In this document: positions 27,111-37,818 of the stretch, piece after piece
Layout: every line of letters begins with the position of its first letter
Position numbering within the stretch: position 1 is the stretch's first letter
DNA from: Meghimatium bilineatum
Taxonomy: Eukaryota > Mollusca > Gastropoda > Stylommatophora > Philomycidae
Assembly (NCBI GenBank): GCA_034231615.1
Contig: CM067298.1
Location: 6,751,799 to 6,815,798, forward strand
Reading direction: 5' to 3'
Length of the DNA stretch: 64,000 nt
Notes under the pieces: model-generated
What the model was told of the DNA's origin: nothing
Seen by the model: only the letters and a program-made list of their open reading frames with translations
Database searches by the model: none
Made by a program: the position numbers and the translations under genes

Positions 27111-27235
27111 GCGGATCAGTGGTTCTTAACTTGGGCCATATGCTCCCTTCATGCATGAGAACAATTTTTAATTTTGGAACCGCAAAATGTTCACGGAGGA
27201 AGAAAGCATACAGGAATGTAACTATTTAGAATATA

Positions 27236-28312
27236 AATAACAAGATATAGGCCTACGTGAATAAGATGTATCTCGTGAACTAATAAGATATACTTGTACA
27301 AGATGGATCTCGTGAACTAATAAGATATACTTGAACAAGATGGATCTCGTGAACTAATAAGATATACTTGTACAAGATGGATCTCGTGAACTAATAAGAT
27401 ATACTTGTACAAGATGGATCTCGTGAACTAATAAGATATACTTGTACAAGATGGATCTCGTGAACTAATAAGATACACTTGTACAAGATGGATCTAGCAA
27501 ACTAATAAGATATACTTGAACCAGATGGATCTCGCAAACTAATAAGATATACTTGAATAAGATGGATCTCACGAACTAATAAGATATATTTGTACAAGAT
27601 GGATCTAGCAAACTAATAAGATATACTTGTACAAGATGGATCTAACAAACTAATAAGATATACTTGTACAAGATGGATTTCGCGAACTAATAAGATATAC
27701 TTGTACAAGATGGATCTAGCAAACTAATAAGATATACTTGTACAAGATGGATCTCGCGAACTATTAAGATATACTTGTACAAGATGGATCTAGCAAACTA
27801 ATAAGATATACTTGTACAAGATGGATCTAGCAAACTAATAAGATATACTTGTTCAAGATGGATTTCGCGAACTGATAAGATATACTTGTACAAGATGGAT
27901 CTAGCAAACTAATAAGATATACTTGTACAAGATAGATCTCGCGAACTATTAAGATATACGTGTACAAGATGGATCTCGCGAACTAAAAAGATATATTTGA
28001 ACAAGATGGATCTCGCAAACTAATAAGATATACTTGAACAAGATGGATCTCGCGAACTAATAAGATATACTTGAACAAGATGGATCTCGCGAATTAATAA
28101 GATATACTTGTACAAGTTGGGTCTTGCTAAATAATAATATTTATTTGTACAAGATAGATCTCGCTAAATAATAAGTTTACTTGAACAAAATTGATCTCGC
28201 GAACTAATAAGATTTATTTGTATAAGATGGATCTCGTTAAATAATATGATTTACTTGCACAAGATGGGTCTCGTTAAACGATAAGATATACTGGATCTCG
28301 TTAAACTTTAAA
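27236..28312. repeat. 37-bp minisatellite, about 29 copies
   Basis: Unit aagatggatctcgtgaacta plus ataagatatacttgtac. Variants (tagcaaac, tcgcgaac, tcgtgaac; gtac or gaac before aagatgg) are grouped: tcgtgaac copies lead, tcgcgaac/tagcaaac copies alternate in the middle, and decayed taaataataag copies end it. Confidence 0.95.
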
Positions 28313-28407
28313 AATGTATGGGTTATCTATAAAGAAATAAGCAACCCTTTTTTCAACCCAAGGTACGGGTGAGCAGCTAATAAAAAAACTGTCGAAACAA
28401 AGGGGCT

Positions 28408-28805
28408 ACAGGCAAAGTACACTGTGTGCACAAGATATCAGGCAAAGTACACTGTGTGCACAAGATATCAGGCAAAGTACACTGTGTGCACAAGATATCA
28501 GGCAAAGTACACGGTGTGCACAAGATATACAGGCAAAGTACACTGTGTGCACACGATACACATGCAAAGTACACTTTGTGCACAAGATACACATGCAAAG
28601 TACACTTTGTGCACAAGATATACAGGCAAAGTACACTGTGTGCACACGATACACATGCAAAGTACACTTTGTGCACAAGATACACATGCAAAGTACAATG
28701 TGCACAAGATACACATGCAAAGTACACTTTGTGCACAAGATACACATGCAAAGTACACTTTGTGCACAAGATACACATGCAAAGTATACTGTGTGCACAG
28801 AGTAA
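28408..28805. repeat. 30/31-bp minisatellite, about 13 copies
   Basis: Unit ggcaaagtacactgtgtgca plus caagatatca. It changes stepwise to an acacatgcaaagtacacttt form. All six frames are open over parts of it, which explains the overlapping Cys/His/Lys-rich frames on both strands. Confidence 0.95.
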
Positions 28806-28915
28806 ACATGCGAAGTACCGCGGTTCTTTCTAAATTAGCAGTGGAAAAATATATATGAAAAATTTTGAAATGTGGCGTCACTACAAGATATGAAGATCAG
28901 GCTAAATAATTGATT

Positions 28916-29146
28916 TTTGTGAAGACATGTTATCTAGTCGTGTTGTGAAGACATGTTATCTAGTCGTATTGTGAAGACATGTTATCTAGTTGTTATGAAG
29001 ACATGTTATCTAGTCGTGTTGTGAAGACATGTTATCTAGTCGTATTGTGAAGACATGTTATCTAGTCGTGTTGTGAAGACATGTTATCTAGTCGTGTTGT
29101 GAAGACATGTTATCTAGTTGTTATGAAGACATGTTATCTAGTTGTG
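28916..29146. repeat. ~26-bp minisatellite, about 9 copies
   Basis: Unit gtgaagacatgttatctagt plus cgtgtt or cgtatt. Two copies carry a shortened tgttat spacer. Confidence 0.95.
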
Positions 29147-29522
29147 TTACAGCGAGTTACCATGGTTGCTGTGACATCTCTAGGCCGGGTATCTCCTACT
29201 TCAGCCCAATTCTTGCTTGAGCAGGATTGCTCGATGTCAGGGATGGCTGGACCAATCATAGTTTCCAGCCTCTGTTTGGCCGAACCAATCCTAATCTTCA
29301 CTTGAAGGAGTTTACCTCGATGTGGATCTTAATACTTGAAATAATGTTGCTATTGAAATGTTGTTGAATTTGTAGACGCGAATATATATAATCGTTCGAT
29401 GATACACGTTCGATATCGCTAATACATATAATCGTTCGATGATACACTGTGAAAGGTCAGCAATCGTGCCACGATCTAATTCGACAGAGTTGGAAATGTG
29501 AGGATGGTATTTTAACCACATT
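29147..29522. other. arrestin intron, unassigned
   Basis: A two-copy run of atataatcgttcgatgatac at 29386-29445, otherwise nothing recognised. Confidence 0.4.
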
Positions 29523-29538
29523 ATATGGAACTCTGCAA

Positions 29539-30848
29539 TAACTGGCGAGGTATCACCCTATTATCAGTCATAGGCAAGGTCTTCCTAAGCATCGACTTGG
29601 AAAGATTAGAGAATGCTGTTGATAAACTACTCAGAGAAGAACAAGCAGGCTTTAGATCAGCTCGCTCCTGCACAGACAACATATTTTCTCTTCGCATCAT
29701 CATTGAAGAATCACTCGAATTTATATCCCCGCTCATAATCAACTTTGTTGACTTTGAAAAAGCATTTGATAGTCTTCATCGGCCTACGTTATGGAATATT
29801 CTACAACAATACGGTTTTCCTACTAAAATAATCAATGTTATAAAGGCATATTACACCAACTCACATTGTTGTGTTCAAACAAACACTGAGAAGTCAAAAT
29901 GGTTCTAAGTTGTTACGGGCGTTAAACAGGCATGCATCATGTCCCCATTACTTTTCTGCGTCGCTATTGATTGGGTTATGAGAAAGAGCACTGAACATGA
30001 GCTGACAGGAATAAAATGGATTAATAATACCGTTCTCGAAGATCTTGACTGCGCAGATGACCTGGCCCTTTTGAGCGCAAACCACACAGATGCTCAATCT
30101 AAGCTTGACAATCTCCAACACTACTCAAATCAGATAGGGTTGAAAATCAACACATCAAAAACTCATATACTAGATTTTACGAGATCCAACGACAACATAG
30201 AAATTCAAAAAGGTTCCATTATTAAAAGTCAACAATTTTACATATTTTGGCATCAATCTAGCACTGGATGAAGACACATCAAAAGAAATTTTTACACCGT
30301 ATTGCCCTTGCAGCGGGTGCTGTCAATAAACTACGTAACATCTGGACGTCAAACACACTAAGAAACACCACAAAACTCAGGTTGTTTAACTTCAACATCA
30401 TCCCTATTCTATCATATGGATGCGAAAGTTGGAAAGCCACAAAAGTCACAGATAAGAGACTAAACTCCTTTGAAAACAAATGCCTACGTACCATTTTGAA
30501 TGTTAAGTGGAGCAACTTAAAATCTAACACTACTATAACAGAGGAAAGCAAACAAACCTATATATCTTCCTTCATTAGACAAAGGCGTTGGACTTACATC
30601 GGTCATGTTATCAGAATGGAGAACCTAAGAATTCCCCATCAGTCACTATATTGCGTGCCACCCGGAGTAAGAAGAAGAGGGAGACCTAGAGAAACTCTAC
30701 GAAGAACCATTAATAGAGAAGGCATGTCAATGAACCTAAACAACACGCAACAATTGAAAGACCTGGCAACACAAAGACAGAAATGGAAAGCTATGGTTTC
30801 TGCCCTATGCGCCGCCTATGGACCTGGAGGAACATAACATAACATAAC
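29539..30848 (+). mobile_element. EN-RT LINE, 5'-truncated, with target duplication
   Basis: Flanked by atatggaactct at 29523-29534 and 30849-30860 (up to 16 bp if one mismatch is allowed). Three frames in order: NNWRGITLLSVIGKVF, EQAGFRSARSCTDN and NFVDFEKAFDSLHR (motif A); then VKQACIMSP (altered motif B) and LDCADDLALLS (motif C with Tyr to Cys); then LSYGCESWKATK, LRTILNVKWSN, RRWTYIGHVIRM, RRRGRPRETLRRT and QKWKAMVSALCAAYGPGGT, stop, and an (AACAT)n tail at 30830-30848. It has a stop at 29906 and a frameshift near 30270. The minus fragment at 61740-62540 is a relative. Confidence 0.92.
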
Positions 30849-30860
30849 ATATGGAACTCT

Positions 30861-31189
30861 ACAACAGCTGACAAAGACATGAATATATTACACAATGACA
30901 TTGGGTCAACGGGCATGAGCACATTGACCGCTGGATCAGCAACCAACCAACCAAAGAACCATATATATATATCATTGAGCAAACAGAGAGTTTGACAAAC
31001 AAGAAATGTACAATTTCTGAAAGGCGAAAAAATAAACAGACAATTAGATATAGACAACTAATAATACAATGAGAAACAATAACAAATACTAAGACATAAT
31101 GTAATAGAACAAAATCAATCAATTTAAAAAAAAAGATGTTTATAGATTAATATTTGTTTCTGTATTCGTTGTTCTTTATTATTATATGC
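30861..31189. other. arrestin intron, unassigned
   Basis: AT-rich; no gene or element recognised. Confidence 0.4.
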
Positions 31190-31310
31190 TGGTTCAGACG
31201 AAGATCGTGGATCGAAACGTCAACCGTTTTCGTCCTTATTCATTTTATTATAATTATTGTTATCCCGTTTTATTATTGGTGGTAGGTATTTGTAAGACCT
31301 ATTTACTTAT
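31190..31310 (+). repeat. dispersed hairpin-motif repeat
   Basis: Carries cgaagatc-gtg-gatc-gaaacgtc at about 31199-31221, then aaccgttttcgtccttattc and gtaggtatttgtaagac. The whole segment matches the minus-strand copy at 19245-19385. Confidence 0.7.
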
Positions 31311-31435
31311 TGACTATTATTACTTTAGTATATAAATGATTAGATGTGATTTAATTAGTTATCAACCAGAATATGGTGGGTCTTCTAATGCACGGTAATA
31401 TCGAAGAGATAGAAGCAGATGCACAAAAAGCAACT

Positions 31436-31570
31436 TGCTACACAGTGATGTATGATCATCGGTGCACATGCTTGTGATGTATGATAATCGGTGCACATGC
31501 TTGTGATGTATGATCATCGGTGCACATGCTTGTGATGTATGATCACCGGTGCACATGCTTGTGATGTGCA
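31436..31570. repeat. 29-bp minisatellite, about 4.5 copies
   Basis: Unit gtgatgtatgatcatcggtg plus cacatgctt. Confidence 0.93.
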
Positions 31571-31627
31571 TAAGATAGCTGGGAATAATAGGACATAGTA
31601 TAAGGAGGTTATCCGGCCACTTCAGCT

Positions 31628-31765
31628 GCATTATATGAACTAACATCATTATATGAACTAACCAACATCATTATATGAACTAACCAACATCATTATATGA
31701 ACTAACCAACATCATTATATGAACTAACATCATTATATGAATTAACATTATTACATAAACGAACT
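31628..31765. repeat. 15/19-bp array, about 8 copies
   Basis: Unit cattatatgaactaaccaa, with a shorter form lacking ccaa. Confidence 0.9.
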
Positions 31766-31844
31766 AACTAGAAACAGAAACAGTGGATAGTAGAAGGATA
31801 TTGTCATTTAAATGATATTTACTTTTGTGCGATCAGTTTTCTGT

Positions 31845-32145
31845 GTTTCTATGTCTGTCTATTTGTCTATCTGTCTGTCTGTATATCTATATGTAAGTCT
31901 GTCTATCTATTTGTATATCTCTCTGTCTGCCTGTCTATCTGTCTGCATCGTAGATTACAGAAGATATGTGCAATCGAATGCTAATAACGTTAAACATGTC
32001 ATGTCCATCCGTCCGTCCAGTTGTCCGTTCTTCTATCACTATGCTTACCTTTCTGTCTGTGTCTATCTGTCTGTCAGTCTTAGTGCCTGTCTATGTCAGT
32101 GTGCGTACCTGTCTATGTCTGTCTGTGTACCTGTCTATATATTTA
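31845..32145. repeat. degenerate (TGTC)/(TATC) microsatellite
   Basis: Scattered tctgtctgtctatctgtctg runs, heavily interrupted around 31945-32050. It is the complementary sequence type of the ACAG/AGAT blocks, in an older, decayed state. Confidence 0.8.
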
Positions 32146-32607
32146 CCTTCCCTCACCGTACACTAATATCATTATAATGCAATGATTTCTAGTTTTACGA
32201 ACGTTTATTATCTCTTTTACAGCAATCTATCAATAAAATGTATGTCTGTCTCTTTGCGATACATATGATCAGACTTCCAGGTGAAGTCACCAGTCAAGAC
32301 CAAATGTAATATATGATTAGCTCTAACGAGCCGTTACTAGCTGTCGTCAATAAGTTATAACGAAGTCGCTATTTCATCACACGATTTCACCTGCATAGAT
32401 GCGGTTCACGATTCAACTAAATATTAATTTCAGAAAATATTACTTTGAGAAAGAAAATCTCTGCTGCTCCCACTGTGACAATAAATCGTTATAACGTGAT
32501 ATTACTGTCATTTATGATAATTAATCAATCAACAACTCAATCAAATAAATCAATTAATCAAAGCAACGACGTTCTATAGAGCTTAGGAATATGTAGATGA
32601 TCGCAAT
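32146..32607. other. arrestin intron, unassigned
   Basis: AT-rich; nothing recognised. Confidence 0.4.
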
Positions 32608-32745
32608 AGTACTTACGTAAAACACAATGTCCATGAGTATTATAATGATAATATAAGACTATAGGGCATGGGGTACGTAAAATATACAAATAACAGTATA
32701 CAAGACAGTTTCAACGTTTCGACCGTACGGTATTTTTCAAGAAAC
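32608..32745. repeat. single-arm relative of the fold-back element
   Basis: Starts gtacttacgtaaaacacaa, identical to the outer end of the fold-back arm at 51845. It ends with atacaaataaca, then tttcaacgtttcgacc-gtac-ggt, like the inner end of that arm. Here only one arm is present and its middle is replaced. Confidence 0.6.
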
Positions 32746-33109
32746 TATAAGACCGTGAAATAAGAACCAAGTAAAAAAAAATAACAATAAAAGCACTATC
32801 ACAAACGCATTAGACGGCAGACAAAACTAATTCTAAAACAGCAAGAGCGCTTACATGACAAGTATTTGCAGTTAATGTAATATAATAATCGATAATAAAT
32901 GAGATTTCTGTAAAACTGTATACCAATATATCTTATGTTTTTTTTACGTAAATACTATTGTTTACGGTTTTACAGCAGTCTTACTTATTTCAAATGCTCG
33001 TCAGTCTTCCGTGTTCTTAGATTTCCTATCCATGTCTTCCTGAATTATTCAAAATTAATGACAGAACGTGGAAGATCTGTGTATATTAACGGTATCATGA
33101 CAGACACAC

Positions 33110-33425
33110 TGTGAAAGCTCGTGGAAAGATTGCGGGTCTTACCAGTGTCCTGCCAGGCAAATCGTGACAGCACGTGGAAGCTCTGTATGTTTTACCAGTG
33201 TCCTGCCAAGCAAATCGTGACAGCACGTGGAAAGTTTGCGGGTCTTTCCTGTGGCGTGCTAAACGGTGACAGCACGTGGAAAGTTTGCGGGTCTTCAAGT
33301 GGCGTGCCAGACAAATCGTGACAGCACGTTAAAGGTATGTGTGTCTTACCAGGGTCCTGCCAGGCAAATCGTGACAACACGTGGAAGATCTGTGTGTCTT
33401 GCCAGTTTACTGCCAGATAAGCCAT
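33110..33425. repeat. ~54-bp minisatellite, about 6 copies
   Basis: Unit caaatcgtgacagcacgtgg plus aaggtttgcgggtcttacca and gtgtcctgccagg-like bases. First exact spacing: aaatcgtgacag at 33159 and 33213. Confidence 0.93.
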
Positions 33426-33493
33426 TACACTACATTATATTTCTAGTAGATTGTTAATATTGTTGTATCTATCTACATGAACTACAATCTATT

Positions 33494-33605
33494 AACCCAT
33501 ACTACCTATTAACCCATACTACCTATTAACCCATACTACCTATTAACCCATACTACCTATTAACCCATACTACACATTAACCCATACTACATATTAACCA
33601 ATACT
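33494..33605. repeat. 17-bp array, about 6.5 copies
   Basis: Unit acccatactacctatta, with final copies reading cacatta and catatta. Confidence 0.93.
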
Positions 33606-33974
33606 ACCTATGCGCAATATGTTCATTTTTAAGACTTTATTTCATACCCAGTAGACTAACTCATTGCGGTTTGCAATTCGTTGAGAGGTCTTCTACTCAG
33701 AGGGGGTAAGTTCTAGAAGTTTTGTTGCTTTTCTACGCTTCCGCAACATGCAGAGTTGGCGTTATTTCCAGCTTCTATGGCAAGCATCCCTTCTTATCAG
33801 GTGTCCATAGCAACTCAGCTCTTGACCATAGTCACTGATACGGGTGGAGCTGTTAGCCCTGCATTTCCCGAAATCCAAGGGGGCACTCTAATGATGCAGG
33901 GCTTACATGTTTTCTTGATTCTGAATTCTATCAGGGAATTTTCACATTCTGCAAAGAATTGTTTTTCACCACAC

Positions 33975-34380
33975 CCATGTACTACCAGTTCATAGCTGGG
34001 GCACCATGTACTACCAATTCATAGCTGGGCACAATGTGCTACCAATTCATAGCTGGGCACCATGTGCTACCAGTTCATAGCTAGGACAACATGTACTACC
34101 AGTTTATAGCTGGGGCACCATGTGCTACTACTTGATAGCTGGGGCACCATGTGCTACCGGTTGATAGCTGGGACACCATGTACTACCAATTCATAGCTGG
34201 GCACAATGTGCTACCAATTCATAGCTGGGCACCATGTGCTACTACTTGATAGCTGGGACACCATGTACTACCAATTCATAGCTGGGGCGCCATGTGCTAC
34301 CATTTCATAGCTGGGCACCATGTACTACCAGTTCATAGCTGGGGCACCATGTGCTACCAAATCATAGCTGGGGCACCACG
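33975..34380. repeat. ~29-bp minisatellite, about 14 copies
   Basis: Unit tcatagctggggcaccatgt plus gctaccagt. Variants combine gggca/gggaca/ggca with gtgctac/gtactac. Confidence 0.95.
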
Positions 34381-34797
34381 TAGGCCTAAATATTTGCAGC
34401 TAGGATCATATTCAGGAGTAAGGTTCAAGTTACTCCACCAACGTGTTGTGCATTGCTGTGTTTTCCGAATGTCGCACACCATGGAAAATGTAATTAACCT
34501 AATGAAATTCTGTACGGTTTCCAAAAGTAAAATTCTCAATATAATGACATATCTACTCAGAGTTTAATGTTGCATAATGGTTGGTCCAATAGAACAATAG
34601 TGAGGACTTCATACCTTCCACATGTAGACTTCTCGTAGATGATATGACGTACACCCGTCCTACCAGGCAAATCATTGTATTATATTATACTTCTATAATA
34701 GATGGTAGATAGTATGACTTATAGTAGATGGTATGACTTTATAGCGAAACTTTTCATCCAATGCAAATCTTTCAGACGTTAACCTTTACAATTATGC
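34381..34797. other. arrestin intron, unassigned
   Basis: No gene recognised; a short tagatggtatgactt duplication lies at 34703-34740. Confidence 0.4.
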
Positions 34798-35048
34798 TTC
34801 ATGTTGTATCTTCTGTGGTCACACACACAAATAAAACAATTGGTAGTATATCCTACTCAGGAAGTAGCTATTAATCCAGCATTTTATGGCTGTCGTGATT
34901 TCCCAAGCAATATAAATACTTTCCGTAGTTTGTCATTGCTTTCTGAACGGACCGGATGCACAATTGCCTGTGGCGGGAATAGAACTCGGTATCTTGTCCG
35001 TCACAGACGCGCTCTGTACCGCTTCGCCACAGAGCCTGATCAACTCAC
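34798..35048 (-). mobile_element. SINE-B, best-preserved copy
   Basis: On the minus strand it starts ctctgtggcgaagcggtaca, containing TGGCGAAGCGG, a perfect match to the tRNA A-box consensus. About 40 bases on is gagttctattcccg, a B box with about two changes. The body follows (gcaatgacaaactacgg, atatttatattgcttgg, aatcacgacagccataaaat) and it ends in tgaagatacaacatga. This is a tRNA-derived SINE transcribed by RNA polymerase III. Other copies: 2310-3432 (split) and 57830-58020. Confidence 0.8.
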
Positions 35049-35054
35049 AGGTTA

Positions 35055-35190
35055 TATGTTCATGGTGTATCTTCTGTTGTCACAAATTCTTATCGCAGTT
35101 GTGCATCCGGCCCACACAGAAAGCAATGGCAAACTACCGAATGCATGTATATTGACTGGAAAATCCCTAGAAAATCACGATAGGGGATAT
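35055..35190 (+). mobile_element. SINE-B fragment, inverted relative to its neighbour
   Basis: agaaagcaatggcaaactac, cgaatgcatgtatattgac and ccctagaaaatcacgatagg are the reverse complement of the body of 34798-35048. The piece tcatggtgtatcttctgttg at 35058 repeats the SINE end at 34798 in the same orientation, and again at 36303. So parts of two copies are interleaved. Confidence 0.6.
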
Positions 35191-35814
35191 GTTTCAGCAC
35201 TCTGCAGGCACCTTTATTTGTCAACATTTTTTCCGTTACTTGTAAGTTGACGGCAAGCAAGTATATTTGCCTCCGTTGTACAACTGTTGCTAGGTATACT
35301 GCAATCATTAAAGAAACCCCAATTAAAAAAAAAAATTGTGGTTACTAGATTAGATAAATCTGGCAAGTTATTCATTTGACTACCATTTCCAACAATTTTA
35401 GTGGCAGTCATTCACACTCTAAAATAGGTTAGAACTCGCTGCTTTATTTAATTTGAGATTAAAACCTCAACTGTTTTGAAACAATACATTTTTGGCCTAC
35501 ATCTAGATTTATAGAAGGATTTTATGACATATCTATAGGGTTACACATTTTCCTCAGTGAAATTATGACAATTTGACCATAAATACCACATAATTCAGCC
35601 TGTAACCCAGTGTCACCACTCCAAGTTATTTGCAAAATGTCAGATATTTCGTATTTCTTGCGTTTTTTGTTGTTGTTAAAATTTGCTTGTTTTTTGTTAA
35701 AATATATTTGCTACTTTCTCACAAGTCTCGCATCACACGCACACACACACACTCACACAAACAAACAAACTTACACCAATATATGCAAAATTAAATTCTT
35801 TATTTATATGTGCA
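35191..35814. other. arrestin intron, unassigned
   Basis: AT-rich; a short cacacgcacacacacacact run at about 35732-35760. Confidence 0.4.
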
Positions 35815-36197
35815 AAAATTATTTAAATATCTCTAACAACAAAAATTATTTAAATATCTCTAACAACAAAAATTATTTAAATATCTCTAACAACAAAAAT
35901 TATTTAAATATCTCTAACAACAAAAAATATTTAAATATCTCTAACAACAAAAATTATTTAAATATCTCTAACAACAAAAATTATTTAAATATCTCTAACA
36001 ACAAAAATTATTTAAATATCTCTAACAACAAAAATTATTTAAATATCTCAAACAACAAAAATTATTTAAATATCTCTAACAACAAAAATTATTTAAATAT
36101 CTCTAACAACAAAAAATATTTAAATATCTCTAACAACAAAAATTATTTAAATATCTCTAACAACAAAAATTATTTAAATATCTCTAACAACAAAAAA
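35815..36197. repeat. 27-bp minisatellite, about 14 copies
   Basis: Unit aattatttaaatatctctaa plus caacaaa, almost invariant. Because 27 is divisible by three it gives a 229-residue Asn-rich frame (35610-36299), which is not a gene. Confidence 0.95.
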
Positions 36198-37234
36198 GAT
36201 CGCGTTTTCAAAACAGTCACAAACTATTACGTCACATTTCAAAAAAAACAATTCAGCTGCTGGAGAGAATATTACGTAATTGTAAACACAGAGTGCTAAA
36301 GTTTCATGGTGTATCTTCTTTTGCCACCCACCCATAGATTAAATATAACTCTTTTTATCGAGAGGAGGCGAACAAGAGGTAGACATAGATACGGGTGAGA
36401 GAGAAACATCTCGAGAAGGGATATGTTACAGTCTAACATGGTGCACCATCGAAGCAAGAGACATCGAAACAATCCATCAATATGATTAGGTAGATTTTCT
36501 GAGTATGGTGCAAGTCCTTGAAATGCCACTACCTTAAACGGTTTTTCTTTGAAACGTCGCCCCCGACAATGTATTTTGATTGGTGTTACATGATGCGACC
36601 GCCTCGTTGGACCATAGCACGGCACGGCCCTGAATCTGATAAAAGATTTTTAAAATTTATTGCACACGTTCAACATGCTGATCGGTTGCAGTAGACCAAC
36701 GATCTACTTGACCGAGTTCATCTTCAAAGGATCTGCATTTACTTAACATAAATATCAATCAAATGTTTCTGAGAGACAGACGACAAGTATCTCCGAAAAT
36801 GTATTGTAGCTGTTAGAACATTGCAAAACCAGTATTTCCAAGACGAAATCTGAAATCAATTCTCGCACACTGTTGAATATTAACTTCCATTTTTGAAATT
36901 CCACGAACGCTCTGTCACTTTCACTTACAAGACCACACACAGCGCATGCGCGAAGTTATCAACCTCCGATTTGATGCAACATTGACGCGCAGTTCTTACT
37001 GTGCGCTGGATTAATAAGTCCGCGCTATTTATTATTCTTTTATTTGAGGAAAGAAATGTGTCCCAGAACTTAGGAAATAGCCCCCATAAATAAAACATGA
37101 AGATAAATTAAAGAAAATAACTAAAAAAAGGTACTAAAGACGTAGACAATTAATTTAGCTGTGTCATTACTGAGTGTTAATGTAAATGTCATCCATATGC
37201 ATATACAAGAATATTTTGTTGAATATGTCGACAG
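36198..37234. other. arrestin intron, unassigned
   Basis: The 109-residue minus frame 36296-36625 has no recognisable domain. Nothing else supported. Confidence 0.4.
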
Positions 37235-37417
37235 AAGCCAACATACAGCATGAGAGAAAAACGACTGTGTTGTTTGTGTTGTACATCAGGGCCAATCACA
37301 GCCCAGCTAAGACTTGGTCAGAAGGGGTACGTCTCTGGGGAATCTGTGAGCATCCACGCTGAAATTAGCAACAGCTCGCGCAGAAAAATAGATATGACGT
37401 CAGTGGAATTACTAATG
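37235..37417 (+). CDS. alpha-arrestin, hinge and start of arrestin C domain
   Basis: 61 codons, both ends phase 0. Acceptor gaatatgtcgacag|AAG, donor CTAATG|GTGAGT. It encodes KPTYSMREKRLCCLCCTSGP, a Cys-rich hinge typical of ARRDC proteins, followed by ITAQLRLGQKGYVSGESVSI and HAEISN, the first strands of the C lobe (G-x-x-x-G-E-x-(I/V)-x-(I/V)-x-A-E). It joins in frame to 23252-23502 and to 41139-41321. Confidence 0.9.
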
Positions 37418-37818
37418 GTGAGTGCTTGACCAGTCAATCGTCAATTATACAGTCATGTAGAATTTTTAGAATCATCCTTTAGCATGTAATGTACATAACG
37501 ACATTTGACTTTTACCAGGACTTTCATCACTGTAAAGTAATCAATGGAAATCAAGGGATAAATTGAATAGCTTTACTTCTGAGTCCACATAAATATATAA
37601 TTGACGAGGGCCTCAGTTCCCGAAAACGTTATCTTAAAATTAAGTTATCGTATTTTGGAAGGCACCAATCTATTGATATAGATGTATTTATTGTAAGTAT
37701 AACAGCCTCCAAACTATCCTCTGTAGATATCATTTTTATGCGTTTGTTAAGGTATGAATAAGAGTCACAAATGATGGTACAAGATATTCTCTGGTAGCAT
37801 TCAGTTAAAAATTAGAAT
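37418..37818. other. arrestin intron, unassigned
   Basis: No repeat or element seen before the minisatellite. Confidence 0.4.

Noticed and set aside
28377..28881. Overlapping Cys/His-rich frames on both strands (possible zinc fingers)
   Set aside because: They come from a 30/31-bp minisatellite read in different frames; Cys and His spacing follows the period, not a finger.
33756..33995. 79-residue + frame near an intronic array
   Set aside because: It runs into the 29-bp minisatellite and resembles no family that I know.
35610..36299. 229-residue Asn-rich frame
   Set aside because: It is 14 copies of a 27-bp AT-rich minisatellite.
36296..36625. 109-residue minus frame
   Set aside because: No domain recognised; it overlaps a SINE-B end at 36303 and has no exon context.
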